Positions 1 through 5,180 of a stretch of DNA of 5,249 nucleotides are shown here, piece after piece (the first letter of the stretch is position 1; every line of letters starts with the position of its first letter). Both the position numbers and the translations under genes were made by a program. The notes beneath the pieces are model-generated. The model had not been told where the DNA came from. It saw nothing but the letters and a program-made list of their open reading frames with translations, and did no database searches. Location of the stretch: positions 1-5,249 of the forward strand of contig JAAEPW010000492.1 of the NCBI GenBank assembly GCA_024232355.1. Direction: 5' to 3'. This DNA comes from Chloroflexota bacterium (GTDB lineage: Bacteria > Chloroflexota > Anaerolineae > B4-G1).

Positions 1-29
1 GGCCGATAGGTCTTGTGGCAATCTGTGGA
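1..29 (+). repeat. Type 1 dispersed repeat, 3' end only (cut by window start)
   Basis: The first bases match the terminal block of two other copies in the window (about 248-275 and 2914-2942). The shared core is GGCCGATAG, a short variable step, then GTGGCAAT and TGTGG. The body of this copy presumably lies upstream of the window. Orientation is the same as the other copies. Confidence 0.65.
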
Positions 30-120
30 CACCTCATCTCCTCTTCCCGTCTCCACAACCCCACCACGCCCGCTCATCAAACCAAAGCACACCAGAACCC
101 ACAACAACACCACCGCCAAC
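30..120. other. C/A-rich, G-poor leader tract, no gene
   Basis: A stretch made almost entirely of C, A and T on the plus strand, with very few G. Similar tracts lie at 4842-4947 and about 5082-5178, each immediately before a dispersed repeat module, so the tract seems to belong to the repeat neighbourhood. Short reading frames run through it, but their predicted peptides are rich in Pro, Thr, His and Asn. They show no domain and no good ribosome binding site, so I do not call a gene. Confidence 0.5.
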
Positions 121-275
121 TCCCCACGCCGCATTCCATCGCCCCTGACCCAAGGAGAAACAAGCCAAAGCACCACCTGGGCAGACCAAGGGGGAGACGG
201 CGAGGGAGCGGACTTGGGCAGCGGCGGCGGAGGCACTGAGTAGATCAGGCCGATAGATCCTGTGGCAATCTGTGG
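121..275 (+). repeat. Type 1 dispersed repeat, full copy
   Basis: This copy has, in order: a CCCCACGCCGCATTCCA-like leader, a CCCAAGG...ACAAGCCAA block, ACCACCTGGGCAGACCA, a purine-rich 19-mer (194-212) also found exactly at 2857-2875 and 5231-5249, a GGCGGCGG tract, and the terminal block ending GTGGCAATCTGTGG. A potential stem pairs the CCCCT near 152-156 with AGGGG near 189-193. The layout matches the copy at 2786-2942 almost throughout. Coding is unlikely: the copies carry small length changes that break any shared frame. I cannot name the family. Confidence 0.75.
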
Positions 276-277
276 CC

Positions 278-378
278 CAAGGCTCATTACCAGGGTTTCT
301 CACGGGGAGAAGCGATGTGGGCCAAGGGATTGCGCCTCTGTTTCGGCGGTGGCGAGCGATGGGGCGGGGTTTGGGTGA
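278..378 (+). repeat. Type 2 dispersed repeat
   Basis: It begins CAAGGCTCATTACCAGG and runs through a CACGGGG/AAGCGATG block, CCTCTGTTTC, and GGTGGCGAGCGATGGGGCGG. A second copy with the same order of blocks lies at 4974-5072. Here it directly follows the end of a Type 1 copy, while at 4974 it follows only a Type 1-like leader. The two modules can therefore be combined differently. Confidence 0.7.
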
Positions 379-437
379 GGTGGCGCCACCAGGATCAAAG
401 AGCACGGCTGATCACGCACACAAGTAGTTGGCTCTGT

Positions 438-475
438 ATAGCACAGCCAAAAAAATTGATGTTTCGCTGTGCTAT
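438..475. repeat. Perfect 10-bp inverted repeat, 18-nt loop
   Basis: ATAGCACAGC (438-447) is the exact reverse complement of GCTGTGCTAT (466-475). The loop contains an A7 run. Neither strand has a T tract directly after the stem, so it is not a standard intrinsic terminator. It could be an operator, a hairpin in a transcript, or the remains of a mobile-element end. The rest of 380-544 shows no gene. Confidence 0.5.
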
Positions 476-544
476 CGTCGCGCGCGGTATCGCCAACTCA
501 TTGTCCAATTTGGGACTTGATAAAGCGCATCCACATTGAGGTAA

Positions 545-682
545 GTCACTACCAAAATCGGCCTGCAAGCCGAGGAGTATCGTGTTGAGATCGTCTACGC
601 CGTCACCGTCGAGTTGAATGACGTATCCAACGCCTCGCTACGTTGGGGAATGACGGCGATGGTTGAGATCAAAATGCACTGA
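545..682 (+). pseudogene. C-terminal fragment of a HlyD/RND periplasmic adaptor-like protein
   Basis: Reading from 545 to the TGA at 680-682 gives 45 residues. They contain VTTKIGLQAEE, then VEIVYAVTVELND, then LRWGMTAMVEI. This pattern (VTKIGLQ, YxVTVEL, LRWGMTAxVxI) resembles the C-terminal beta-barrel/membrane-proximal end of HlyD-family membrane fusion proteins, which bridge inner-membrane efflux pumps or ABC exporters to the envelope. The frame is closed by a TAA at 542-544, and I find no continuation in other frames upstream, where a Type 2 repeat and an inverted repeat lie. There is no start codon with a ribosome binding site. I read it as the leftover 3' end of a deleted or rearranged gene. 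The terminator just downstream fits a former gene end. The family call rests on a short match and is moderately sure. Confidence 0.55.
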
Positions 683-717
683 CGTTGTCATTGTCTCAGA
701 AAACCTAGCTCTGTTCA

Positions 718-754
718 CCAGCGCAGGCCTGCACTGACCTGCGCTGGATTTTTT
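718..754 (+). terminator. Rho-independent terminator
   Basis: CCAGCGCAGG (718-727) pairs perfectly with CCTGCGCTGG (738-747) across a 10-nt loop. After one A comes T6 (749-754). It lies 35 nt beyond the stop codon of the HlyD-like remnant and points the same way. On the minus strand the same hairpin lacks a T tract, so it would be at best a weak terminator for the lipoprotein gene ending at 784. Confidence 0.88.
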
Positions 755-783
755 CTTGGCAGGTAATAAGGCCATCGTGGTCG

Positions 784-2613
784 CTACGGTTCAAAGTTCA
801 GAATAGCCGCATTGGCCAGCGCGACCACATTGGCTTCCGGGCCAGCCTTGAGACCTACCATATACTGATACCCGTTATAGATCCAATACACTGTGGCATC
901 GTTGCAGTTGGCCATACAAACTGCTTCGCTAAAGTACCCCGTAATGCCATTGGCCAACGCAACTGTCCGGGCCCGCCCAATATCAAACGGGAAGGTGCGC
1001 GTCCCCATAGGCTCGCTCGAATCGACCTGTTTTCCGCTCATGCTGCCGTAATGACAAGCACCCGCGCCTTGGCAGTCCTCCCCGTAATCCAGACTAAGCT
1101 CGTATTCGCCCACGTCAACCGTAAAGAGATAGGGATAGATGACCAGCAGACCTTGTTCTACCGGGAACTCTGGCGGGAGCATGGGCGGCACGCCGGCGTC
1201 CACCAAAGATTGCATATAGGGTTGGAATTCTGGCGGGACAACACGCGGCAGGCCAGATATTGCGCCGGTATCTGCAGCCGATGGAATGGTCACTTCCAAT
1301 ACGTAATCCACAGCTTCCTGGGCTACCGACTGTATGTCGATGAAATAGTCCTGCGTCAAAGGAAGCACACCTACCCAAACGGGTTGCGCCAGTATAGTTC
1401 GAGCCAGCACAGTGCCATCCAGGCCCCAGATAATGAGAGTGACGCTCTCCGATCCAGCAACTAGATTCACCGTCATCTCTTGCCCGACCGCAGCGTTTAG
1501 CACGTACTGGTGCAATCCGCCCGCAGCCAGATTGTCCATCACTTGAGCAGAGATGGCGCCCGGGGCAAACTCGATGCGTGCCGGTTCAGCCTTGGGCAGA
1601 GTGACAGTTTCCCAGGTAGGGTCTTGAGCACAGTTGAGGTCAACGGTGTACCGTTTCTGTTCGGGCGTCAGTCTATCCATACAGACCACCAATGGCTCAT
1701 CCTGAGAGCAAAGTTCATTATCTGCCGGTTCAATGCTGACGACGAGTATGCACAGCCCATTTTCTTTACGATAGCCGAAAAGCATGCCGCCAGCACCGCC
1801 GCCCGCATACTGGATATCCTCCTGCCATTCCAGCGACTCGAGAGCTGCTTTGGCAGCGCTTTCGACACCGATCAAGCTCTCAGCATATTGGCTCGAAAAG
1901 GTAATAATCGTCTGACAACCAGTGCCAGTTTTTTGATTGAAATAGTCATCAAAAGGAGCTTTTAACATCTCGCCAGGGAAACCCAGGTTTTGCGAGAGCA
2001 CGCCGGATAGATTCGTACATGTCTCAGGGTTCAGTGGAAGAAAATCGCCTTGCATCGCCGCGATTGCCGCCTCCCGACACTCTTCCGATGGCCCCGCAAC
2101 CCCCGCGAATCTTCCATCGGGCGAAGCCGGTAATCCAAAGGTAGAACCACACTCGGACTGGGATGGTGGGCGGACGACAATATCCTCTATCGTTTGACCG
2201 GCAGCTACAGTCACCGCAGCCAATGTCCAGGCATCGTCTGAGTAGCCAAGGGAACAACTCTCCCCTTCAAGTGGGCAGGCAAACACCAGATAAGACCCCG
2301 GCTGCACCTCCAGTGTATAAGGCACTGCCCCGTCGGCTTGTGACGTCTCAATAACAGCCCACGCACTTGTGGCATTGTCGACCGCATACACCACCATGGG
2401 GGGAGTGGGCGGCGCTTGTCCATGCACGATGCCGGTGATAAAGCCAGATTCGATAGCAGTCGGAATAACCTCTGTAGCGGGCGCGGTGGGGGGCGGAGGC
2501 GACGTTACTGTCGCTTCAACATTGACACCCTCATCTTGCTGCCCACAAGCAGTGATCAGCAGAACAAGGATGATGATCCAAAGAGAAAAGGTCGAACGTT
2601 TTGTTGTATTCAT
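784..2613 (-). CDS. Secreted Cys-rich lipoprotein with carboxypeptidase-regulatory-like and PPC-like domains
   Basis: The protein has 609 residues with the ATG at 2613-2611, chosen because GGAG lies 6 nt upstream and a lipoprotein signal follows at once: KR at 5-6, a hydrophobic run 11-20, and lipobox ITAC with the lipidated Cys at 23. The frame stays open to 2946, but that extension reads through a dispersed repeat and is not believable. Residues 30-56 are a Pro/Thr-rich linker. Residues 57-148 resemble a carboxypeptidase regulatory-like beta-sandwich (TGIVHG, VQPGSYLV). Residues 150-335 are a Cys-rich region of unknown family with a WQEDIQYAGGGAGG stretch. Residues 344-444 resemble a bacterial pre-peptidase C-terminal (PPC) beta domain (ARIEFAPG, YVLNAAVGQEMTVNL). 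Residues 450-609 are another unassigned domain whose end (GITGYFSEA...VYWIYNGYQYMV) faintly recalls DUF4367-type modules. Fourteen cysteines besides C23 suggest disulfides outside the membrane. No catalytic motif is seen, so a binding or structural surface role is the likely guess. It is monocistronic. A weak TATAAA (minus strand, 2664-2659) might be a -10, without a good -35. Confidence 0.85.
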   Translation of the reverse strand: MNTTKRSTFSLWIIILVLLITACGQQDEGVNVEATVTSPPPPTAPATEVIPTAIESGFITGIVHGQAPPTPPMVVYAVDNATSAWAVIETSQADGAVPYTLEVQPGSYLVFACPLEGESCSLGYSDDAWTLAAVTVAAGQTIEDIVVRPPSQSECGSTFGLPASPDGRFAGVAGPSEECREAAIAAMQGDFLPLNPETCTNLSGVLSQNLGFPGEMLKAPFDDYFNQKTGTGCQTIITFSSQYAESLIGVESAAKAALESLEWQEDIQYAGGGAGGMLFGYRKENGLCILVVSIEPADNELCSQDEPLVVCMDRLTPEQKRYTVDLNCAQDPTWETVTLPKAEPARIEFAPGAISAQVMDNLAAGGLHQYVLNAAVGQEMTVNLVAGSESVTLIIWGLDGTVLARTILAQPVWVGVLPLTQDYFIDIQSVAQEAVDYVLEVTIPSAADTGAISGLPRVVPPEFQPYMQSLVDAGVPPMLPPEFPVEQGLLVIYPYLFTVDVGEYELSLDYGEDCQGAGACHYGSMSGKQVDSSEPMGTRTFPFDIGRARTVALANGITGYFSEAVCMANCNDATVYWIYNGYQYMVGLKAGPEANVVALANAAILNFEP

Positions 2614-2619
2614 AGATTT

Positions 2620-2623
2620 CTCC
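2620..2623 (-). promoter_or_regulatory. Ribosome binding site deciding the lipoprotein start
   Basis: On the minus strand GGAG sits 6 nt before the ATG at 2613. None of the more upstream in-frame starts, up to 2946, leads into a signal peptide. This site fixes the start of the lipoprotein. Confidence 0.75.
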
Positions 2624-2785
2624 AGTAATAGTATGTATGCAGTGTCTTTCAAGCACAATTTATAGCTTCCCAATCCTAATCTGAGAGATAAACGATGAAC
2701 TTTCCTCGCCAAATTGTACATTCTCTCTCCTCGGCTGTCAAACAGCGCCTCCGCCAATGGACTCGTTAGTCTCCCCACCTTCAAC

Positions 2786-2942
2786 TCCCCCACCCCGCAT
2801 CCCACCGCCCCCGGCCCAAGGCGACAAGCCAATGCACTACCTGGGCAGACCAGGGAGAGACGGCGAGGGAGCGGAGCGGGGCTGCGGCGGCGGCGGAGGT
2901 AATGAGGCAGGTCAGGCCGATAGATCTCGTGGCAATTTGTGG
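2786..2942 (+). repeat. Type 1 dispersed repeat, full copy
   Basis: This copy has the same block order as 121-275: a CCCCGCATCCCACCG leader, CCCAAGGCGACAAGCCAA, CTACCTGGGCAGACCA, the exact 19-mer at 2857-2875, GGCGGCGGCGG, then GGCCGATAG and GTGGCAATTTGTGG at the end. It lies between the leader of the lipoprotein gene and the group II intron remnant. It creates a false N-terminal extension (111 codons) of the lipoprotein frame. The potential 7-bp stem seen in the copy at 5181 is weakened here. Confidence 0.75.
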
Positions 2943-3196
2943 ACAAAGAACACCAATGCCTCCCACCGTCATATCACCCTTGGCGAGGTTTTGCCAAGTT
3001 GCAGGGTGGAAAATCACTGCTATACTTATGGCGATCCCAAAATGGGGTCTATTTGGTCTGTGGGGACAAGATCAGCGAGGCAACCGGATGGGATAACCAT
3101 CACATCGAGTGGCGAGTCCACGGTGGCTCCGACACGATGAACAACCGGGCCTTGCTGCATCCCGCCTGTCATCGTCAGGTACACTGCCTTGGTTGA
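2939..3196 (+). pseudogene. Group II intron-encoded protein, C-terminal HNH endonuclease remnant
   Basis: An open frame from a GTG ends at TGA 3194-3196 (85 codons), but only about the last 60 residues look like protein of a known family. They carry VCGDKISEATGWDNHHIEW, then RVHGGSDTMNNRALLHPACH and RQVHCLG. This matches the HNH domain that ends many bacterial group II intron reverse transcriptase/maturases: HH, GG, N, LLHPxCH and RQVH. The first Cys of the expected CxxC zinc knuckle is replaced by Tyr (YLVC), explained by one TGT to TAT change. The reverse transcriptase and maturase parts are absent. The first 20 or so codons come from sequence near a dispersed repeat and probably never belonged to the gene. 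In an intact protein this domain nicks the second DNA strand at the target. Here the mutation and truncation argue that it is dead. Confidence 0.75.
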
Positions 3197-3240
3197 ACTG
3201 TCTATCGCAGCGTCCTACCGAGGGGCGTTCGTAGTGGCTT

Positions 3241-3274
3241 GAGCTACCGTGCGGTGAAGTCACACGCGGGGTTC
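3241..3274 (+). ncRNA. Group II intron domain V (degraded)
   Basis: The segment is 34 nt, the standard domain V length, and starts GAGC and ends GTTC, which pair as in known domain V. GTGCGGTGAA and CACAC with a CG step on the 3' side match the usual upper stem and bulge. Compared with the common GAGCCGTGTGCGGTGAAA form, it has an inserted base in the lower stem and lacks one A of the GAAA loop. The pairing is therefore imperfect. Domain V is the catalytic heart of the ribozyme, so this copy is probably inactive. Its place 44 nt after the HNH stop codon, just before domain VI, supports the call. Confidence 0.72.
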
Positions 3275-3296
3275 TTGGGGGCTTGGGGGCAGCAAT

Positions 3297-3301
3297 GGCC
3301 C
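3297..3301. repeat. Target-site duplication, left copy (GGCCC)
   Basis: Identical to 3612-3616 and directly abutting the TIR end. Within domain VI it provides one side of the apical stem. Confidence 0.8.
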
Positions 3302-3356
3302 TGTTGTGTCCATAGGGGGCGACCCCATAGCGGATGTCCAATTAAATCGTACCCAT
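3302..3356 (+). repeat. Left terminal inverted repeat of the MITE-like element
   Basis: It matches the reverse complement of 3558-3611 at roughly four bases in five, with one single-base indel. It holds two related 22-nt units starting TGTCCA and ending CG(A/T)(C/A)CCCAT, at 3307-3328 and 3335-3356, a period of 28. Such pairs often mark transposase binding sites. Confidence 0.85.
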
Positions 3357-3557
3357 GAAGTGAGTCACTGAAGCCAGAGCGACTGATTGGAAAGAATTTT
3401 GTCGGAAAATCTGCTAGAAGCAAAATCAAAGCTTGCCTGGCCTCACAGAACTGAGAATTTACCTCTGACTGTGGCAAGGATTACAAATTGGCATGTTTGA
3501 TTGTAGCTGGAACCAACTAAGCCATACATTTTGGAGGTTATGTGGCATTTTCATCCT

Positions 3558-3611
3558 ATGGGTATGATTCAAATGGACAAACTTATGGGGTCGCCCCCAT
3601 TGGACACGACA
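3558..3611 (-). repeat. Right terminal inverted repeat of the MITE-like element
   Basis: It is the inverted partner of 3302-3356 and ends GTGTCC, CGACA on reading outward strand-wise. It carries the same two TGTCCA...CCCAT units. The outer unit contains a near-palindrome, ATGGGG-TCGC-CCCCAT. Confidence 0.85.
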
Positions 3612-3616
3612 GGCCC
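3612..3616. repeat. Target-site duplication, right copy (GGCCC)
   Basis: Identical to 3297-3301, directly after the right TIR end. Removing it together with the element restores the domain VI hairpin. Confidence 0.8.
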
Positions 3617-3662
3617 CTAGCCACCCGACCAGCTTTCGCATTGATACTTGTGGCAGATACCA

Positions 3663-4715
3663 ATGAAGAATGAGGTAAAAGTTACTGACAGGTCAAAAGA
3701 GTCACGTTTGAAGTTGTCTCGGCGTTTGTGCCGACTTCCATTGGCTGCCATCGATTTGTATAGTGGTATGATCGTGCTCTATTTGCTCCTAAGAGTGATT
3801 TTTGGGAACCGTCTAGGGCTGGTAGCTTTGCTCAGTACACTTCTGCCCTGGACGTTATTGCCAGCTTTCTTCTTGTTGCCAGTGGCATTGCGTATACGGC
3901 GTTGGATACCGATAGGTATGTTGGGTACAGGAGTAATGTTTTTTTTGTGGCTGTTTGGAAGTCTGTTCCTTCCTCCGCTGGTGTCCTCTAGCGGTTCTGA
4001 AACACTGACCGTCATGACGTACAATGTCGCTGATGGATTGGTATCCCCAAACAGCTTAGTGGCAGTGATACGCGGCTCAGATGCCGATATTGTTGCATTG
4101 GAGGAGCTGGGAGAGGAGCAAGCAACAGCGATAAGCCAAAACTTGAGAGACGTTTATCCCTATCAGGAGCTTTACGGACATGGAATCCCTGGCAAGGGAC
4201 TGTTGAGCCGGTATCCTATCTTGGACAGCGAGTTGTTCTACTTGCAGGCACAGCGACTACCATATTTGCGGGTTGTAGTAATTGTGGACGAAGTACAGGC
4301 GAAGAGTGAGGCGGTGGAACTCACAGTGATTGTAGCACATCCGCCACCGCCAAATGTTGGGGTGAGAGGGTATGACGAACATCCTTTCGCAGCATCTGAG
4401 ATTATTTCTGTGGCTCAGATGGCGAGGGAGGGAGAACCTAGTATCTTGATGGGGGATTTCAATCTAGTAGATCAGAATGACAACTATGGGTTACTAAAAG
4501 AAGCAGGTTTGAGAGATGCTTTTCGAGTGGCAGGATGGGGATTTGGAGCGACGTGGCCAGCACGGAATCTCGAGCCTCTATGGCCAATGATACGAATAGA
4601 CTATGTTTGGTATACATCACAATTCCATGCTACTCGGGCGTGGGTTGGTCCTGATGCAGGCTCTGACCATCTTCCAGTGCTGGCAGAGTTAGAGTGGGTA
4701 GATAGTGGAAATTGA
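3663..4715 (+). CDS. Membrane-anchored endonuclease/exonuclease/phosphatase (EEP) family protein
   Basis: The protein has 350 residues from ATG 3663. A TTG at 3648 would add five residues, and neither start has a clear Shine-Dalgarno site. A basic N-terminus (residues 1-30) is followed by about three membrane segments (near 34-48, 51-77, 82-107), then an EEP catalytic domain of about 115-345. All hallmark motifs are present: TYNV with N121, DIVALEE with catalytic E148, GKGLLSRYPI (177-186), H226 in AHPPPP, GDFN with D265 and N267, RIDYVW with D313, and GSDHLPV with D335 and H336. Members of this Mg2+-dependent fold cut phosphodiester or phosphate-ester bonds in nucleic acids, phospholipids or inositol phosphates. 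The substrate here cannot be told. Hydrophobic helices ahead of the domain suggest it works at, and probably outside, the cytoplasmic membrane. It stands alone. Its upstream region is the end of the intron remnant and the MITE-like element, so its original promoter may be separated from it. Family call secure, function open. Confidence 0.9.
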   Translation: MKNEVKVTDRSKESRLKLSRRLCRLPLAAIDLYSGMIVLYLLLRVIFGNRLGLVALLSTLLPWTLLPAFFLLPVALRIRRWIPIGMLGTGVMFFLWLFGSLFLPPLVSSSGSETLTVMTYNVADGLVSPNSLVAVIRGSDADIVALEELGEEQATAISQNLRDVYPYQELYGHGIPGKGLLSRYPILDSELFYLQAQRLPYLRVVVIVDEVQAKSEAVELTVIVAHPPPPNVGVRGYDEHPFAASEIISVAQMAREGEPSILMGDFNLVDQNDNYGLLKEAGLRDAFRVAGWGFGATWPARNLEPLWPMIRIDYVWYTSQFHATRAWVGPDAGSDHLPVLAELEWVDSGN

Positions 4716-4841
4716 GAGGTTGAAATCTGCCCAGGTTATGGTCGTACTGGGCCTACCCGGCACCCAGCGCATGAACCCTATCCTGGCCGAAAGATATATC
4801 TGTTCTACACCCGAGTACAATTTTCCTATTTTATGGTAATG

Positions 4842-4947
4842 CCCCCCCCCGCACCCACCACAGCAAACCAAAACCCCCACCCAAGCCTGTCCCCCAACAC
4901 CCAGACACCCCTGAACACGCTCTCCCATCCCCCCAACGCCAAGTCCC
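4842..4947. other. C/A-rich, G-poor tract, no gene
   Basis: It begins with a C9 run (4842-4850) and stays almost free of G on the plus strand up to the repeat leader at about 4948. It is similar in composition to 30-120 and 5082-5178. Frames through it give low-complexity Pro/Thr/Asn or Gly/Val-rich peptides. Between the EEP stop and this tract (4716-4841) I see no gene and no standard terminator. Confidence 0.5.
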
Positions 4948-5072
4948 CCCGCCGCATTCCACCGCCCCTGGCACAAGGCTCATTACCAGGTTCTCGCACG
5001 GGGGGAAAGCGATGAGAAGCCGAGGAATTGATCCTCTGTTTCAGCGGTGGCGAGCGATGGGGCGGGGGCGAG
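4948..5072 (+). repeat. Type 1-like leader fused to a Type 2 dispersed repeat
   Basis: CCCGCCGCATTCCACCGCCC (from about 4948) is the leader that opens Type 1 copies. After CCCTGGCA the sequence switches at 4974 into Type 2: CAAGGCTCATTACCAGG, the CACGGGG/AAGCGATG block, CCTCTGTTTC, and GGTGGCGAGCGATGGGGCGG. The Type 1 body is missing. This differs from 121-378, where a complete Type 1 precedes Type 2, and suggests recombination at the shared CAAGGC sequence. Confidence 0.68.
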
Positions 5073-5081
5073 GGTCATCAC

Positions 5082-5178
5082 CCACAAACCAGCAATCACC
5101 ACGACAAGGCCAACCCGTCAACAGCGATCACCCCCCCCCGCCTGTGGCCACAAACAACGCCACCCACCGATCCTTCCC
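5082..5178. other. C/A-rich, G-poor tract with a C9 run, no gene
   Basis: The third tract of this kind, with a C9 run at 5131-5139 followed by GCC. It leads directly into the Type 1 copy at 5181. No supported coding region. Confidence 0.45.
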
Positions 5179-5180
5179 TG

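Larger units (their letters stand above)
3302..3611. mobile_element. 310-bp MITE-like element, long TIRs and 5-bp TSD
   Basis: The two ends are inverted repeats of about 55 bp, beginning TGT(T/C)GTGTCC and continuing through GGGGGCGACCCCATA and TGTCCA to ATC(G/A)TACCCAT. Just outside lie identical GGCCC pentamers (3297-3301 and 3612-3616), a perfect target-site duplication. The interior (3357-3557) has no transposase and no convincing gene, so the element would depend on a transposase supplied elsewhere. TG...CA termini with a 5-bp duplication would fit the IS3/IS481 type of DDE elements, but this family guess is weak. It interrupts the group II intron domain VI and so is the younger insertion. 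One tiny frame inside it (ATG 3540, GGAGG at 3533-3537 with only 2 nt spacing) is not supported as a gene. Confidence 0.85.
3005..3629 (+). mobile_element. 5'-truncated group II intron, later interrupted by a small element
   Basis: Three parts occur in the correct order: the HNH tail of the intron-encoded protein (to 3196), a domain V-like 34-mer (3241-3274), and a domain VI hairpin with bulged A (3277-3301 plus 3617-3629) ending in the usual CCCGAC form. Everything 5' is missing: domains I-III and the reverse transcriptase and maturase regions. Target-primed reverse transcription starts at the intron 3' end, so 5' truncation is an expected outcome of failed retrohoming. Later deletion is equally possible. 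A 310-bp element sits inside domain VI, so the intron is inactive. The 5' boundary is approximate. The 3' boundary is inferred from domain VI. Confidence 0.75.
3277..3629 (+). ncRNA. Group II intron domain VI, split by an insertion
   Basis: When 3302-3611 and one GGCCC copy are removed, the arms join into a hairpin. GGG 3277-3279 pairs with CCC 3624-3626, A3623 is bulged, GGC 3280-3282 pairs with GCC 3620-3622, and GGGG 3285-3288 pairs with C3617 plus CCC 3299-3301. C3290 and A3291 pair with G3297 and T3296, closed by a GCAA tetraloop (3292-3295). A3623 is the candidate lariat branch point, the 7th base from the predicted intron end (GAC, 3627-3629). The quality of the rejoined hairpin is strong support both for the intron call and for the insertion boundaries. 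Confidence 0.72.

Noticed and set aside
34..405. Open frame on the minus strand across the Type 1 and Type 2 repeats
   Set aside because: It lies wholly in repeat DNA, has no domain, and its frame is not kept in the other copies.
1051..1464. Plus-strand frame opposite the lipoprotein gene
   Set aside because: A shadow of the lipoprotein coding sequence. No domain, and no ribosome binding site that I could see.
2614..2946. In-frame upstream extension of the lipoprotein gene (111 codons)
   Set aside because: It reads through a dispersed repeat, is low-complexity, and would bury the lipoprotein signal. The ATG at 2613 has a good GGAG site.
3540..3620. Small frame of 26 codons inside the MITE with GGAGG upstream
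   Set aside because: The spacing of 2 nt is too short, and most of it is the inverted repeat itself.
4729..4752. Hairpin GCCCAG/CTGGGC after the EEP stop codon
   Set aside because: Only a 6-bp stem with a 12-nt loop and no following T tract, so it is not convincing as a terminator.
4689..4976. Minus-strand frame downstream of the EEP gene
   Set aside because: It overlaps the EEP 3' end and the C-rich tract, and the Gly/Val-rich composition is an artefact of the skewed DNA.
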